A stretch of 38,661 bases of DNA, taken from positions 1 through 38,661 of the IMG/VR virus record IMGVR_UViG_3300048823_000077; one strand, 5' to 3'. Position numbers and translations under genes: made by a program. This document shows, in pieces, positions 29,761-37,780 of the stretch. Source of the DNA: a virus. How positions within the stretch are numbered: the first letter of the stretch is position 1; the number at the start of each line of letters is the position of its first letter. The notes beneath the pieces were generated by a model. That model had not been told where the DNA came from. It was given only the letters and a program-made list of their open reading frames with translations, and made no database searches.

Positions 29761-30368
29761 ACTTTTTGAACCTTCTCTCGTGGACAATACCCGTACATTC
29801 CTCTGGAACAGTTGCAATTCCAACACAGCAGACGAAACTCATCCTTGGGAAATCCACGTTTACGCAGCCACGAATAAAATGGCGCACCACTACTGGGGCA
29901 TTTAGCTTCTGTTCGTTGCTTTCTACCCCCACCCTTTATATGATCGACGTTCAAGAACTCGGGCTCATTAACCATACACCCACACGGGCAACTGCATTTA
30001 CCGCCATAAACTTGTAACGTTTCATGGCGTAATGCCTTAAGCCATTCTTTAATGCGTAACGCGCATTGTTCGCATTTTGAACCGTGTGCTGGCGGTTTGC
30101 CACAATGACACAAACCCAACTTTCTGTTCTTTCTTGCAGCCGCGTTCACCCGATTTGCGTGTACCGAACACTGTTTTTTACCTGACACGACAGCTTTTCC
30201 ACAGTGGCAAAGCCCCTTCAAACGATTCGCTGCCGCCCAGTCTTTCATTTGCTGGCCGCAACATATTTTGCAGACTTGACGCCTCCCACCCCTGCTTGGC
30301 GTGTGTAAGGCAAATTCACCAATGGGTTTTGGTGTATCACACTTCTTACAAGTTCGTTCCTTTTCCAT
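29736..30368 (-). CDS. HNH endonuclease with multiple zinc motifs
   Basis: 210 aa. Cys pairs in the first 120 residues (RTCKKCDTPKPIGEF, VCKICCG, GLCHCGKAVV, LCHCGKPPAHGSKCEQC) and an HNH core: CPCGCMVNEPEFLNVDHIKG, then FRLLCWNCNCSRGMYGYCP. Both ends overlap genes (23 bases upstream, 25 downstream), the mark of a homing gene inserted with no spare DNA. Similar in style to the HNH gene at 36009. Confidence 0.87.
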   Translation of the reverse strand: MEKERTCKKCDTPKPIGEFALHTPSRGGRRQVCKICCGQQMKDWAAANRLKGLCHCGKAVVSGKKQCSVHANRVNAAARKNRKLGLCHCGKPPAHGSKCEQCALRIKEWLKALRHETLQVYGGKCSCPCGCMVNEPEFLNVDHIKGGGRKQRTEAKCPSSGAPFYSWLRKRGFPKDEFRLLCWNCNCSRGMYGYCPREKVQKVCKKSTSV

Positions 30369-30786
30369 TCATGATCCCCTGAACATCTACGGCTAGGGAT
30401 ACGCCACGGTCAAAAAGGTCTTGACACCCTTCCCGTCCCTCCACAACTCCCTGCATAGAATAATTCAGAAAGTCTAAAATCTCTTGATAAGCGTCCATGG
30501 CGGCATCTCGACCATTGAATGCCTTGAGGCGAGTGCCGTACTTTCGTTCACCAAGGCGAATGCGGGCCTCAATGTCTTCTGCGATCTCGTAAAGACCTAA
30601 CGCTTTGAGCCGCTCAGCGGCAACGACAGCGACATCAATACCATCGCCAACGGGTGTGGGCTGTGGGGCAGCCGCGTCATAATGTTTGGACTTACCAAAA
30701 ACAGCGTCAGCAAAGCTCTTTGGGTCGCGCAGCGGGGTCGATGTTATATCGTCAGAATAATTGTTTGGTTCGGAAGTTATGCCCAT
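30346..30786 (-). CDS. MazG-like hypothetical protein
   Basis: 146 aa from ATG 30786 (GGAGAGG upstream); a TATTAG box lies at 30807-30812. Residues 70-130 are helical: ERLKALGLYEIAEDIEARIR, then GERKYGTRLKAFNGRDAAMD and DAYQEILDFLNYSMQG. RKYG, NGRDA and QE..D are the pattern of phage all-alpha NTP pyrophosphatase-like proteins, which hydrolyse nucleoside triphosphates. The acidic metal-binding set is only partly visible. Confidence 0.5.
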   Translation of the reverse strand: MGITSEPNNYSDDITSTPLRDPKSFADAVFGKSKHYDAAAPQPTPVGDGIDVAVVAAERLKALGLYEIAEDIEARIRLGERKYGTRLKAFNGRDAAMDAYQEILDFLNYSMQGVVEGREGCQDLFDRGVSLAVDVQGIMNGKGTNL

Positions 30787-30819
30787 GGGGAGAATCCTCT
30801 CCATGTCTAATACCCGATT

Positions 30820-31071
30820 TTAGATGTCTCCATGGAGGACAAAGGGTTTAATCTCTTCATAAATCATACGAGGTATAGGGCTATGTCGCTTGACGAGATC
30901 GAATTGATTGACACTTTCCAAGGGCCACCCCTTGGCTTCAACGCTACCCGCCTTTTCGCAAATACTTTCGGCTTGTTCCTTGCTGGTCACATATCCAATA
31001 ATTTCATAGCCAAACGCTTGATCGAGGCTGTTTTCTAATCTATCCGTCCACATCTTTTTAATGAGATACAT
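30820..31071 (-). CDS. 83-aa hypothetical protein
   Basis: ATG 31071 overlaps the phosphoesterase stop (TAATG). MYLIKKMWTDRLENSLDQAF, GYEIIGYVTSKEQAESICEK and PIPRMIYEEIKPFVLHGDI. Strand-helix-strand order with an IGYVTSKEQA helix start, as in small phage proteins with a cap domain. Unrecognised. Confidence 0.6.
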   Translation of the reverse strand: MYLIKKMWTDRLENSLDQAFGYEIIGYVTSKEQAESICEKAGSVEAKGWPLESVNQFDLVKRHSPIPRMIYEEIKPFVLHGDI

Positions 31072-31877
31072 TAAAAATCCATCTCCTCTTTGAGGCCCGC
31101 ACGCCATGCTTTCCAAAGTTCGACCTTTGGCTTCATCTTCTCCACTATCTGCTCAAGGGAAGGAGGATAGAAGTCCCAGCAATCCACGCCCACGTCGAAC
31201 GAGAGCATGTTGCCCAGTACCCTGTCCTTCCAACCCTCCAGTTGGTTGTGGGAATGCCCATACAGCGACCAGACGCCTTTGTTGGAGCCGTGCCACGTAA
31301 GATGAGCGTAATGGCTCAGCATAATCTTGTGCTTGGTCTGGCCTGCGTCCATGATGCCCGAGGGAATCACGACATCAATGCGCTTCCTGTCCTTGACCCA
31401 AATCCATGCTCCGTGCTTCGCCATCTGCACGGCGATGCTGTCATGGTTGCCTTCGAGCAGGAAGTTCTGTCCGATGAGGCGCTTTTGGATAGCCAAAGCC
31501 TGTTCCAGTGTGCAGTTCAGGAAAACGTCACCCAGATTGTAGACGCGGGAACTCTTCTTGACCACGGAGTTACGCCGCTCGATAATCGCCTCGTTCATCT
31601 CGGCGAGCCCAATGGCCTCCAACGCTTTCAGGTCGTGCTTCAGGGCGGCTTCATCGTCCGCAAAAACCTTCACCGATTCCTCGCTAACCTCTCCAGTCTT
31701 CAGGAGGGCCTTGGCAACGTTCAGATGGTTCTCGGCGGCGGACCACTTCCTACCCAATTCCATGAGTTGGGCTTGCGGACCAAACGGGCGTCCCTTCCCG
31801 AGCCACAGGATTTTGCCGTGGTTGAAGTGGTAATCGCTGGTAAAAAACACGTCAGACGTTTGCGTTAAAATGGTCAT
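31071..31877 (-). CDS. Calcineurin-like metallophosphoesterase
   Basis: 268 aa with the family motifs in order: FFTSDYHFNH (D-x-H), YNLGDVFLN (GD), LLEGNHDS (GNHD), LSHYAHLTW (H), YGHSHNQ (GHxH). The insert between motifs 1 and 2 is long and helical (residues 30-105). A soluble metal-dependent phosphoesterase; target (nucleotide or nucleic acid end) not readable. A second member lies at 33389. Confidence 0.9.
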   Translation of the reverse strand: MTILTQTSDVFFTSDYHFNHGKILWLGKGRPFGPQAQLMELGRKWSAAENHLNVAKALLKTGEVSEESVKVFADDEAALKHDLKALEAIGLAEMNEAIIERRNSVVKKSSRVYNLGDVFLNCTLEQALAIQKRLIGQNFLLEGNHDSIAVQMAKHGAWIWVKDRKRIDVVIPSGIMDAGQTKHKIMLSHYAHLTWHGSNKGVWSLYGHSHNQLEGWKDRVLGNMLSFDVGVDCWDFYPPSLEQIVEKMKPKVELWKAWRAGLKEEMDF

Positions 31878-32031
31878 AAAGCCTTACAATCCATTCACGA
31901 AATTCCTGCACCGTTCGAACATCTTTAGCACGATTACAGATTGAACAACAGGGAACGATATTACTTCGTGTGTACCCCTTTGTATTATCTTCCCTGTCAA
32001 CAATATGGCAAAACAATATTTTATTCCTCAA
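31852..32031 (-). pseudogene. HNH endonuclease remnant
   Basis: A frame from TTG 32031 (or TTG 32016, which has GAGGA upstream) encodes the C-terminal half of an HNH domain: FCHIVDREDNTKGYTRSNIV, PCCSICNRAKDVRTVQEFRE. The N-terminal half with the first Cys pair is missing. It overlaps the start of the phosphoesterase by 26 bases. This is probably a decayed homing nuclease, although a short peptide could still be made. Confidence 0.7.
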
Positions 32032-32188
32032 TGGATTTCTTCGCCACTATCATACCACAGTAGTCAAGCTGCACCTTGTCAAGGCACTCTTTGCCGCAGA
32101 CCAACGCTTTGCTCAGGGGTTCCCGCCACGCCCGCTGGTATGACATCGGCCTAGCACAGCCCGCACAGAAAAGTTCGAAGTCTCGCAT
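32021..32188 (-). CDS. 55-aa zinc-ribbon protein
   Basis: ATG 32188 overlaps the release-factor-like stop (TAATG), with GAGGA upstream. MRDFELFCAGCARPMSYQRA, then CGKECLDKVQLDYCGMIVAK: CxxC...CxxxC form a small zinc ribbon. Short partner gene in the same operon; function unknown. Confidence 0.65.
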   Translation of the reverse strand: MRDFELFCAGCARPMSYQRAWREPLSKALVCGKECLDKVQLDYCGMIVAKKSIEE

Positions 32189-32562
32189 TAGAATTCCTCG
32201 ACCTTCAAGTTACTGGGGTGCATCATCTTGTCCACGGACTCGATTACCGAATCCTCCATCTCATCGTTAAGAACACTGATCTCAAAATCCTCGTTGATCT
32301 CCCTGAGTCTGCGGGCGACCTCGGCCTTGTGCCACTTCAGGAATACGTCGTTCCTCGCCAGTTTTATGAACGCCGCCTCTCGGTTCTTGGCCTGATCCCG
32401 TCCGTCGCGGTGCTCTGCCCGTGCCCCCGAAGCCTTGTGAATGATTCGGACGCCGTTCTGTTTCGCGTTTCTATGCTGTCCGCCCGCTCCACCCGTACAG
32501 AAAGTTTGAACCAGAAAGTCTTTCTTGGTCAGGCTGAACAGCAATTTCATTTCTTTTGCCAT
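32188..32562 (-). CDS. GGQ release-factor-domain protein (ArfB/RF-1 domain-like)
   Basis: 124 aa. KKDFLVQTFCTGGAGGQHRN, then AKQNGVRIIHKASGARAEHR is the class I release factor GGQ loop and its helix-strand surround. The C-terminus is a helical region (KWHKAEVARRLREI) with an acidic end. Lacking the codon-recognition domains, it matches the size of peptidyl-tRNA hydrolase rescue factors such as ArfB, which free stalled ribosomes. Phage copies could protect translation of phage mRNA or help takeover. One-base overlaps couple it to both neighbours. Confidence 0.85.
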   Translation of the reverse strand: MAKEMKLLFSLTKKDFLVQTFCTGGAGGQHRNAKQNGVRIIHKASGARAEHRDGRDQAKNREAAFIKLARNDVFLKWHKAEVARRLREINEDFEISVLNDEMEDSVIESVDKMMHPSNLKVEEF

Positions 32563-32870
32563 TATTTTCCACCAAAATCGTCGTAGTCTTCGGGATCATT
32601 CCTGCTGGGAACGTATGGGTCACAATCCCCGATGAGAGCATCCCACTCAGGGGTGCACCGATAGACGATCTCATCGCGGTCGGTTGCCTCGAATGCTTTG
32701 ATGCATCGACGCAATGCGGAGGCATACGGGGTCTGATCGTTCATTATGAATGCCTTGGATGCCAGCAGTGTGTAAAGCATGGGCGGCTGCATGTTGTACG
32801 CAATGTCGGCCATCCCAAAATGGGCAAACAACTTCAGTTCCTTTTCGGAATAGGTCGCATCTCCAAGCAT
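32562..32870 (-). CDS. 102-aa hypothetical protein
   Basis: TAGGAG lies upstream of ATG 32870, itself 20 bases after a TATTAG box. MLGDATYSEKELKLFAHFGM, then a helical middle and an acidic tail (PYVPSRNDPEDYDDFGGK). Unrecognised. It is the first gene of the run that includes the GGQ protein. Confidence 0.6.
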   Translation of the reverse strand: MLGDATYSEKELKLFAHFGMADIAYNMQPPMLYTLLASKAFIMNDQTPYASALRRCIKAFEATDRDEIVYRCTPEWDALIGDCDPYVPSRNDPEDYDDFGGK

Positions 32871-32909
32871 TGGGAACTCCTATACTCTAATACCATCATT
32901 TACGGGATT

Positions 32910-33134
32910 TTACTTGTCGCCGCTTACACGGTAGAGTATGCGTTGAAACAGGGTGGGGGTGTCGAGTGCATCGCATATCGCTGCGTCCGCATGAAAAGCG
33001 ATTAGGCCGCAGGCAAGGACTTTGGAGACTTTAGTCTTGTGATTTCTTAGTTCATATACGCCAACTGTGGCTATCATCACATGCCAAAGTGATTTGATGG
33101 CGCGTGACCGATAGCCTTCTGATTCGGAAGTCAT
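32910..33134 (-). CDS. 74-aa hypothetical protein
   Basis: From ATG 33134 (ATGA overlap with upstream gene, AAAGAGAG nearby). MTSESEGYRSRAIKSLWHVM, IATVGVYELRNHKTKVSKVL, then LIAFHADAAICDALD. Some hydrophobic segments, perhaps a peripheral membrane protein. Unrecognised. Confidence 0.55.
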   Translation of the reverse strand: MTSESEGYRSRAIKSLWHVMIATVGVYELRNHKTKVSKVLACGLIAFHADAAICDALDTPTLFQRILYRVSGDK

Positions 33135-33376
33135 TTCTCTCTCTTTGGAGTCGGCAATAAATACGATGCCAACTTTACGAGCCATGCGGGTAATTTTTTC
33201 GGTTCATTCCACTTGGGCAGATGAGGCCAGACACCTAGCGGATATTCCAACCGAACTTGCTGGTACACCCGAATCTCTCTGGAGTGCCGTGACATCTTGT
33301 AACCAGCCCACGCAGCCCCTACAATTGAGACGGTTCCTAGCGTCACCATCGCCACATCGTACAAAGTGATGTGCAT
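33131..33376 (-). CDS. Single-span membrane protein
   Basis: 81 aa. MHITLYDVAMVTLGTVSIVG then AAWAGYKMSRHSREIR gives one membrane helix (residues 5-25) and a basic cytoplasmic side, then a Pro/Trp-rich tail. No clear ribosome site before ATG 33376. Possibly a small membrane protein of a lysis or envelope set. Confidence 0.55.
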   Translation of the reverse strand: MHITLYDVAMVTLGTVSIVGAAWAGYKMSRHSREIRVYQQVRLEYPLGVWPHLPKWNEPKKLPAWLVKLASYLLPTPKREK

Positions 33377-33388
33377 AAATTGACTCTA

Positions 33389-34390
33389 TCATGAGAGATT
33401 GCATAGTTCAAGAAATAGTTGAAGTACTTTTGGATCGTCACAAAGTTGTTTCGCGATCTCACGAGGTTCGGACGTTTCCATCCCGTCAACCACTTCATCC
33501 ATCTGCGAGAAGAAGTCCAAAACGTTGCCCGATTTTGCCGCCCTCTCGACGCCCTTATCGGCGTGCACGAAGATCACTTCTAGCGGCTTGACTGGGATGT
33601 CTTTCTCTTTGTAACGGATGCCATCCTGAGCAAAGGAGAGAATAGCCGCGACCACGGGGCGATCTTTCTCGTCGTAGGAGAACGCCGCCCGAGCCATTGA
33701 CCCCAAATTTACGTGGGCGACGTTGCCGACAGTCTCGGTCTCCTTGCGGCTATGATCGTGACCCCAGAGCAGGAAATCGAAATCTAGATGAGCCACTTGG
33801 TTGTAACCGATCTTGGGCTCTCCGTACAGGGTGCCGCCGTTCCCGGGCTCGCCGTAAGCGTGAACAACGCCCACCCGATACTTGGCTTCGGGATGACGCG
33901 GCGGGGCCGATAGCAGGGCTTGAAGGGTCTTGTCCCCCGTGGCGTAAGGAAAGGTCTCGACGCTCACCTTAACGCTATCGTCGGCATTGGAGAACAGGAC
34001 GGGCTCACGGTTCAGGTCGCGGTAGACGCCAGCAGCGATCAGCAACCCTAGCGGCTGAGAAAGGAGAGAATCCATGCGGTCGTAGGATAGATCGTGATTG
34101 CCAATAGACCCGTAGACGCAGCCCGTAGGAAAGCCCCGAAATGCATGGAGCAGACCGACAATAAGGCTGAAACTGTTAGCAGGATGTTTTGGCTTCTTTT
34201 CATGGAATACGTCCCCACCGCAAATACCAACTCCGTTGAGCTTCTTTGTAAGATCGGAAACGAAGTTTAGTTTTGCGAAAAGAGCGGCTTTGTAGTCGTC
34301 GCCACGACGACCGGGAGGAATTTCACTGAAATGCCAGTCGGTGCTCCAGACCAAATTGATCTTATCGTGCGGTAGTTGAACTCGAATCAC
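33389..34390 (-). CDS. SbcD/Mre11-like nuclease subunit
   Basis: 333 aa metallophosphoesterase with motifs WSTDWHFSE, CGGDVFHEKK, GSIGNHDLS, VVHAYGE and WGHDHSR. The length and the order of motifs fit SbcD/gp47-type recombination nucleases, which work with an SbcC-like ATPase. One is encoded at 36602. It starts GTG 34390, overlapping the stop of the upstream gene as TAGTG. Role: end processing and resection in phage recombination. Confidence 0.85.
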   Translation of the reverse strand: MIRVQLPHDKINLVWSTDWHFSEIPPGRRGDDYKAALFAKLNFVSDLTKKLNGVGICGGDVFHEKKPKHPANSFSLIVGLLHAFRGFPTGCVYGSIGNHDLSYDRMDSLLSQPLGLLIAAGVYRDLNREPVLFSNADDSVKVSVETFPYATGDKTLQALLSAPPRHPEAKYRVGVVHAYGEPGNGGTLYGEPKIGYNQVAHLDFDFLLWGHDHSRKETETVGNVAHVNLGSMARAAFSYDEKDRPVVAAILSFAQDGIRYKEKDIPVKPLEVIFVHADKGVERAAKSGNVLDFFSQMDEVVDGMETSEPREIAKQLCDDPKVLQLFLELCNLS

Positions 34391-34806
34391 TATTTACCCC
34401 AACGTTGCTGGCGTAGACCGTTCGGAGGAAAAGGACCCTCCAGTGTGGACATGGCGGGGACGCCTTTCCAGTAGTCTTCGAGTAGGCATTGCTGGGCGGC
34501 GGCGATGATGAGACCGAGCGCGTTGCTGCCATCGACCCCTTCTTGTGGAGTTTGCGACCAGCAATGACCCATGCGAATGTGGTGCCCACGGATCGTGACG
34601 GTGTACTCCGTGTTGCCGTAGGCGAACTGGTAATCCCAGCAGCCGTTGGGACATTCGGAGTAGGATTCGCAGAGGGTGCCCTCAGAAATGTAATCGCGGT
34701 AGCCGTCCTTGAGGCGACTACCGCAGATGGGGCATTGAGCATAGCCGAACCGCAGGGGTGCGGACAAGCCATACGGGAAACCGAAACTAACTGGAGCTAA
34801 AGCCAA
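34390..34806 (-). CDS. Zinc-binding hypothetical protein
   Basis: 138 aa from TTG 34806, preceded by a good GGGGAG site. Cys pairs CPICGSRLKDG and CESYSECPNGC suggest one zinc site. An amphipathic helix (GLIIAAAQQCLLEDYWK) follows. Unrecognised; coupled to the SbcD-like gene. Confidence 0.6.
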   Translation of the reverse strand: MALAPVSFGFPYGLSAPLRFGYAQCPICGSRLKDGYRDYISEGTLCESYSECPNGCWDYQFAYGNTEYTVTIRGHHIRMGHCWSQTPQEGVDGSNALGLIIAAAQQCLLEDYWKGVPAMSTLEGPFPPNGLRQQRWGK

Positions 34807-34987
34807 GGCAGTCTCCCCTCATCCAGTCGGCGTAGCACTCGGCACACAGTCGGCAATCACTTGATGAGCCGGGTCTGTTGAATGGCGCTGGCTTGTAGCA
34901 GCACCAATCAGGAGACGGCGGGATCATCATGCCGAACTTCCCTTCCCTGATGGACCCAAGGGTGCGTGTGCAATGATACTCCGTCAT
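34787..34987 (-). CDS. 66-aa Cys-rich protein
   Basis: From ATG 34987; a GTG at 35026 is an alternative. MTEYHCTRTLGSIREGKFGM, then WCCYKPAPF and CRLCAECYADWMRGDC: at least seven Cys, so metal-binding. It overlaps the next gene by 20 bases. Unrecognised. Confidence 0.55.
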   Translation of the reverse strand: MTEYHCTRTLGSIREGKFGMMIPPSPDWCCYKPAPFNRPGSSSDCRLCAECYADWMRGDCLGFSSS

Positions 34988-34991
34988 TTTC

Positions 34992-35474
34992 TTAACGGGC
35001 TGTAACTGACTCACTGGAAGCCTCACGCTTATTCAACAGAATGATTTCTGTAATCTTGAGGGCGTCATCCAGATTGTCCACGCGGAACTGGGCGATCTCT
35101 CGCACCATCGGATAGTCATGTGGGTTGCCTTCTTTTTCGATAACCAAAACCGAAGGCACCCGAGCAGCGTCACACCAGCCCATTTCGACCATTGTACCGA
35201 TGGAAATCCGTTGTGCACCCAATAAGTAGAATACCACCAAGTCGGCTCCCGTGCAATCATAGCGATCTCTAGAGGTCAGACCCTTATCTGTGGACATGGG
35301 GAATTCGCTATACGAGCCTTCGAGCGGTCCCAGATTGGCTAGGTAATCCTTACCGCGAAGCGGAGAATAAGCGGCGATGCGGGGGTCTACGCGGCGAGAG
35401 AATTCGTTCCGCCACTCTTGTGCCTCGGCGAACGTGCTTCCAGCTATAGGGCCAGCCAAATAGACTTTGAACAT
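34992..35474 (-). CDS. Nucleoside 2-deoxyribosyltransferase-like protein
   Basis: 160 aa. MFKVYLAGPIAGSTFAEAQE, the N-terminal AGPI box, then SPLRGKDYL, DRYDCTGADLVVFYLLGAQR and SIGTMVEMGWCDA, VLVIEKEGNPHDYP. These are the hallmarks of the nucleoside 2-deoxyribosyltransferase/SLOG-like fold, which handles nucleosides or related ligands. A phage role in base salvage, or in altering a nucleotide signal, is inferred. Confidence 0.75.
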   Translation of the reverse strand: MFKVYLAGPIAGSTFAEAQEWRNEFSRRVDPRIAAYSPLRGKDYLANLGPLEGSYSEFPMSTDKGLTSRDRYDCTGADLVVFYLLGAQRISIGTMVEMGWCDAARVPSVLVIEKEGNPHDYPMVREIAQFRVDNLDDALKITEIILLNKREASSESVTAR

Positions 35475-35710
35475 TATTTGAACTCCGGCGCTTCGTGCAC
35501 ATCAAAATAGTAATACTTCCCGAGCGTGAACTGCTTCAATGCTTCGGGGTTGTTGCAGGTCATCTCGAATGACCCACTGGGAGTAGAGCTATAAAACCTC
35601 TGATGCTCCTCTATACGGCTATCGTAGGTCGCCGAGAAGTAGAGAATTTCGACGGCTGGGTTATAGCAGGTCTTTTTTACCGCCTGAAACTGGAACAATG
35701 CTCTGACCAT
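35474..35710 (-). CDS. Conserved phage protein of OB-like type
   Basis: 78 aa from ATG 35710 (GAGGG upstream). MVRALFQFQAVKKTCYNPAV, ILYFSATYDSR, FYSSTPSGSFEMTCNNPEAL and KQFTLGKYYYFDVHEAPEFK. The TPSG...NNPEA...F..GK.YY pattern recurs in many large phages, where the proteins are unassigned. A single-strand-binding role is possible but unproven. Confidence 0.7.
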   Translation of the reverse strand: MVRALFQFQAVKKTCYNPAVEILYFSATYDSRIEEHQRFYSSTPSGSFEMTCNNPEALKQFTLGKYYYFDVHEAPEFK

Positions 35711-35749
35711 GGTTAGTCCCTCACTTCTCATCAATACTGAGTTTTTAGA

Positions 35750-36049
35750 TTATCCCTGTTGAAGTTCTCGGTATTGCTCCATGAGGTCCTCACCCTGCGC
35801 CAATTGGGTGTTCAGGGTTTCAAGCTGCTCGGCGAGATTGGCTTCCAAGCTAGTTGCGAGGGCTTGCAACTCTTTGGCTGTCATGGCTTCGGGGTTCTCA
35901 ATTCCGAGTTCCCGCAGCTTCCGATAAGCTTCTTCCAGCTTGCCCTGTTCGAGACCCTTCTGTTGGTTGATCTGATCCCGCCCGCTCTGAAGGGTGGTCA
36001 CCCGGGCTTTAAGCTGCTTCAATCGTTCCTGTGTCTGTTCGAGTTCCAT
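35750..36049 (-). CDS. Coiled-coil protein
   Basis: 99 aa, coiled coil over nearly its full length (ELEQTQERLKQLKARVTTLQ; EQLETLNTQLAQGEDLMEQY). GGAGAAAG precedes ATG 36049. The HNH gene overlaps its first 41 bases and separates it from the SbcC-like ATPase. It may act with that protein as a detached part of the coiled-coil arm; this is inference from neighbourhood. Confidence 0.7.
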   Translation of the reverse strand: MELEQTQERLKQLKARVTTLQSGRDQINQQKGLEQGKLEEAYRKLRELGIENPEAMTAKELQALATSLEANLAEQLETLNTQLAQGEDLMEQYRELQQG

Positions 36050-36590
36050 TTGCTTTCTCCATCTGAAATCTTACTACCCTCTCTAAATACAACATAAACT
36101 CAGCGTATCTCATGTCTCTTTTAGAGAGGTTGCACGTCTTGCAGCAGGGTAAACAGTTTTCTGGCACGTAGCCAACGACATTATCTTTTCTGTCAATACC
36201 GTTGCAGTCCCAGCCGCCGTTGTACCGTTGCTCTCGCTGCCGCTTGCTTGAATGATAAACATAGTCCCGTTCGGTCGGTGGAGCACCGCAATAGTGACAG
36301 TTCTGTTTAGCTATGACAACGAACTGTTCAACCGTCAACTCCCAGACCAATCCGCGTTGCTTTGCGGCGTGTCTGTATCGAGAGATTATCATATTTCGAG
36401 TAGCGATTCCTTTAGGCTGAAATCTCTGGTCAACCACCACTCGGTTTGCGTGAACAGCACACATTGTCTTCCCTTGCCTAGCTGGATTTGGACAACGAAT
36501 ACATTCACCATCCTTGATTTTTTGCGCTCTCCTCGCCTTAGTGTTCTTTCTTTGATTAGCGTTCTTTTCCTTGATGTCCTTATACGGCAT
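36009..36590 (-). CDS. HNH homing endonuclease inside the SbcC-like locus
   Basis: 193 aa. Basic N-terminus with zinc motif (CIRCPNPARQGKTMC), then the HNH domain: CHYCGAPPTERDYV, CNGIDRKDNVVGYVPENCLP, CCKTCNLSKRDM. It lies between the ATPase and the coiled-coil gene, overlapping the latter, as expected for a homing insertion at a recombination locus. Five other homing-type nucleases or remnants occur in the window. Confidence 0.88.
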   Translation of the reverse strand: MPYKDIKEKNANQRKNTKARRAQKIKDGECIRCPNPARQGKTMCAVHANRVVVDQRFQPKGIATRNMIISRYRHAAKQRGLVWELTVEQFVVIAKQNCHYCGAPPTERDYVYHSSKRQREQRYNGGWDCNGIDRKDNVVGYVPENCLPCCKTCNLSKRDMRYAEFMLYLERVVRFQMEKANGTRTDTGTIEAA

Positions 36591-36601
36591 TGGTTAACCC
36601 C

Positions 36602-37780
36602 CTACTGGGGGATTGCTAGTCGCTTTCCGCAATTAGGACACATCCCATCAAAGCCGCACTTCGGGCAAAGCCCCTTCTTCAAGTCTTCCTGAGCTTGAGT
36701 CAACTCTGAGTCGATTTGAGTCAATTCCGCTGTCTTGGCCTTCAGGCTGCGGCGAAGCTCGATCACCTGCCCTATCGTTCTAATACTGGAATATAAACCG
36801 ACCAGTGCCGAGTATTGCGCCCCCGTGTCCTCGATGTTTGGGAACTCGCGGCGGCTGACGATCAGGTCTCGGAGGGTCTCCACAGCGACCAGCTTCCGCC
36901 AAACCGCCAGCAGCGCAGCCCATGGCTCCGAAGTACCATCTATTACCGTGGTAACCTTACCCAGCCATTTGCTCAGGATGCGGGATTCACTCGCCTGTGT
37001 AAGGTAGGCGATTTGCTGGGCTAGTTGCTCAGCCGTAACCGTATTTGGCACCGCCAGCGCGTTCTGGAGCCGTTCTAGGGGCTTCAGGCGGGCTAGGCGG
37101 CTGGTAGCCTCCCCAACCCACACCGCCTTGGCGTCCAGCAGCCTGATGCGTAGTTCAAGCTCGTGGAGGGTGCTCTGGAGGCAGTCGCCATTGGCGCTCA
37201 AAACCATGAGCTTGTCCTTGCGCTCCTCAGCTTCACGAATCTCCGCAGCTAAGGTTTTAGCTTCACCATTCTTGTCACTTACCCGTGACCCGGCTTCCTT
37301 CTTGCCAGCTTCCAACTTCTCCGTACCGCCGAAGGCACCGAGGATGGCATTCAGGTCGGCAGGCTTGTAGGCCCGTTTGTCCAGCAGGAATTGAGGGTCG
37401 TTCTGTACCGCGAATATGGGATCGAAGTCAAAGTCCCCGATGGTGATCTCCCCGCAGAGCAGGTCTTTGACAGGCGGCGGGATGTGACCATCCAGACTGG
37501 TGTAGGCGTTCTTCTCGTCACCGTTGAGGACGTACTTGACCTTGCCTGCCTTGTTGCGGGTCGCCTTGATCGTCGTCCCGTTGATTTCGAGAGTGAGTTC
37601 GAGGGGTTCCTTTTTGGGGTCACGGATGTACGCGGCGTCAAGTTCGTTGCGGAGGATACCCCTGAGGGCACGGGACAGGGAGCTTTTGCCTTTGTTGGAG
37701 GGTCCTGTCAGGACGGTGAGCCCGCCGATTTCGAGTTCGAAGTCCGCCCACGGTTGGAAGTTTTTACCTGAGAGTCTCAC
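36602..37780 (-). CDS. SbcC/Rad50-like ATPase, N-terminal half only
   Basis: 392 aa from GTG 37780 (5 bases after TATTAT, with AGGA between). Walker A: VLTGPSNKGKSSLSRALRGI (about residue 30), followed by the AAA_23-type region with YIRDPKKEPLELTLEINGTT and FAVQNDPQFLLDKRA. A long coiled coil then leads to a Cys box (CPKCGFDGMCPNCGK) at the C-terminus, where Rad50 has its zinc hook. The second half, with signature motif and Walker B, is absent here and in nearby genes. It pairs with the SbcD-like protein at 33389. Confidence 0.82.
   Translation of the reverse strand: MRLSGKNFQPWADFELEIGGLTVLTGPSNKGKSSLSRALRGILRNELDAAYIRDPKKEPLELTLEINGTTIKATRNKAGKVKYVLNGDEKNAYTSLDGHIPPPVKDLLCGEITIGDFDFDPIFAVQNDPQFLLDKRAYKPADLNAILGAFGGTEKLEAGKKEAGSRVSDKNGEAKTLAAEIREAEERKDKLMVLSANGDCLQSTLHELELRIRLLDAKAVWVGEATSRLARLKPLERLQNALAVPNTVTAEQLAQQIAYLTQASESRILSKWLGKVTTVIDGTSEPWAALLAVWRKLVAVETLRDLIVSRREFPNIEDTGAQYSALVGLYSSIRTIGQVIELRRSLKAKTAELTQIDSELTQAQEDLKKGLCPKCGFDGMCPNCGKRLAIPQ

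Noticed and set aside
32036-32059. TTGACTACTGTGGTATGATAG resembling a promoter
   Set aside because: It lies in the coding frame of the 55-aa zinc protein (LDYCGMIV), lacks TTTCCTARC at 20 bases, and has too short a spacer.
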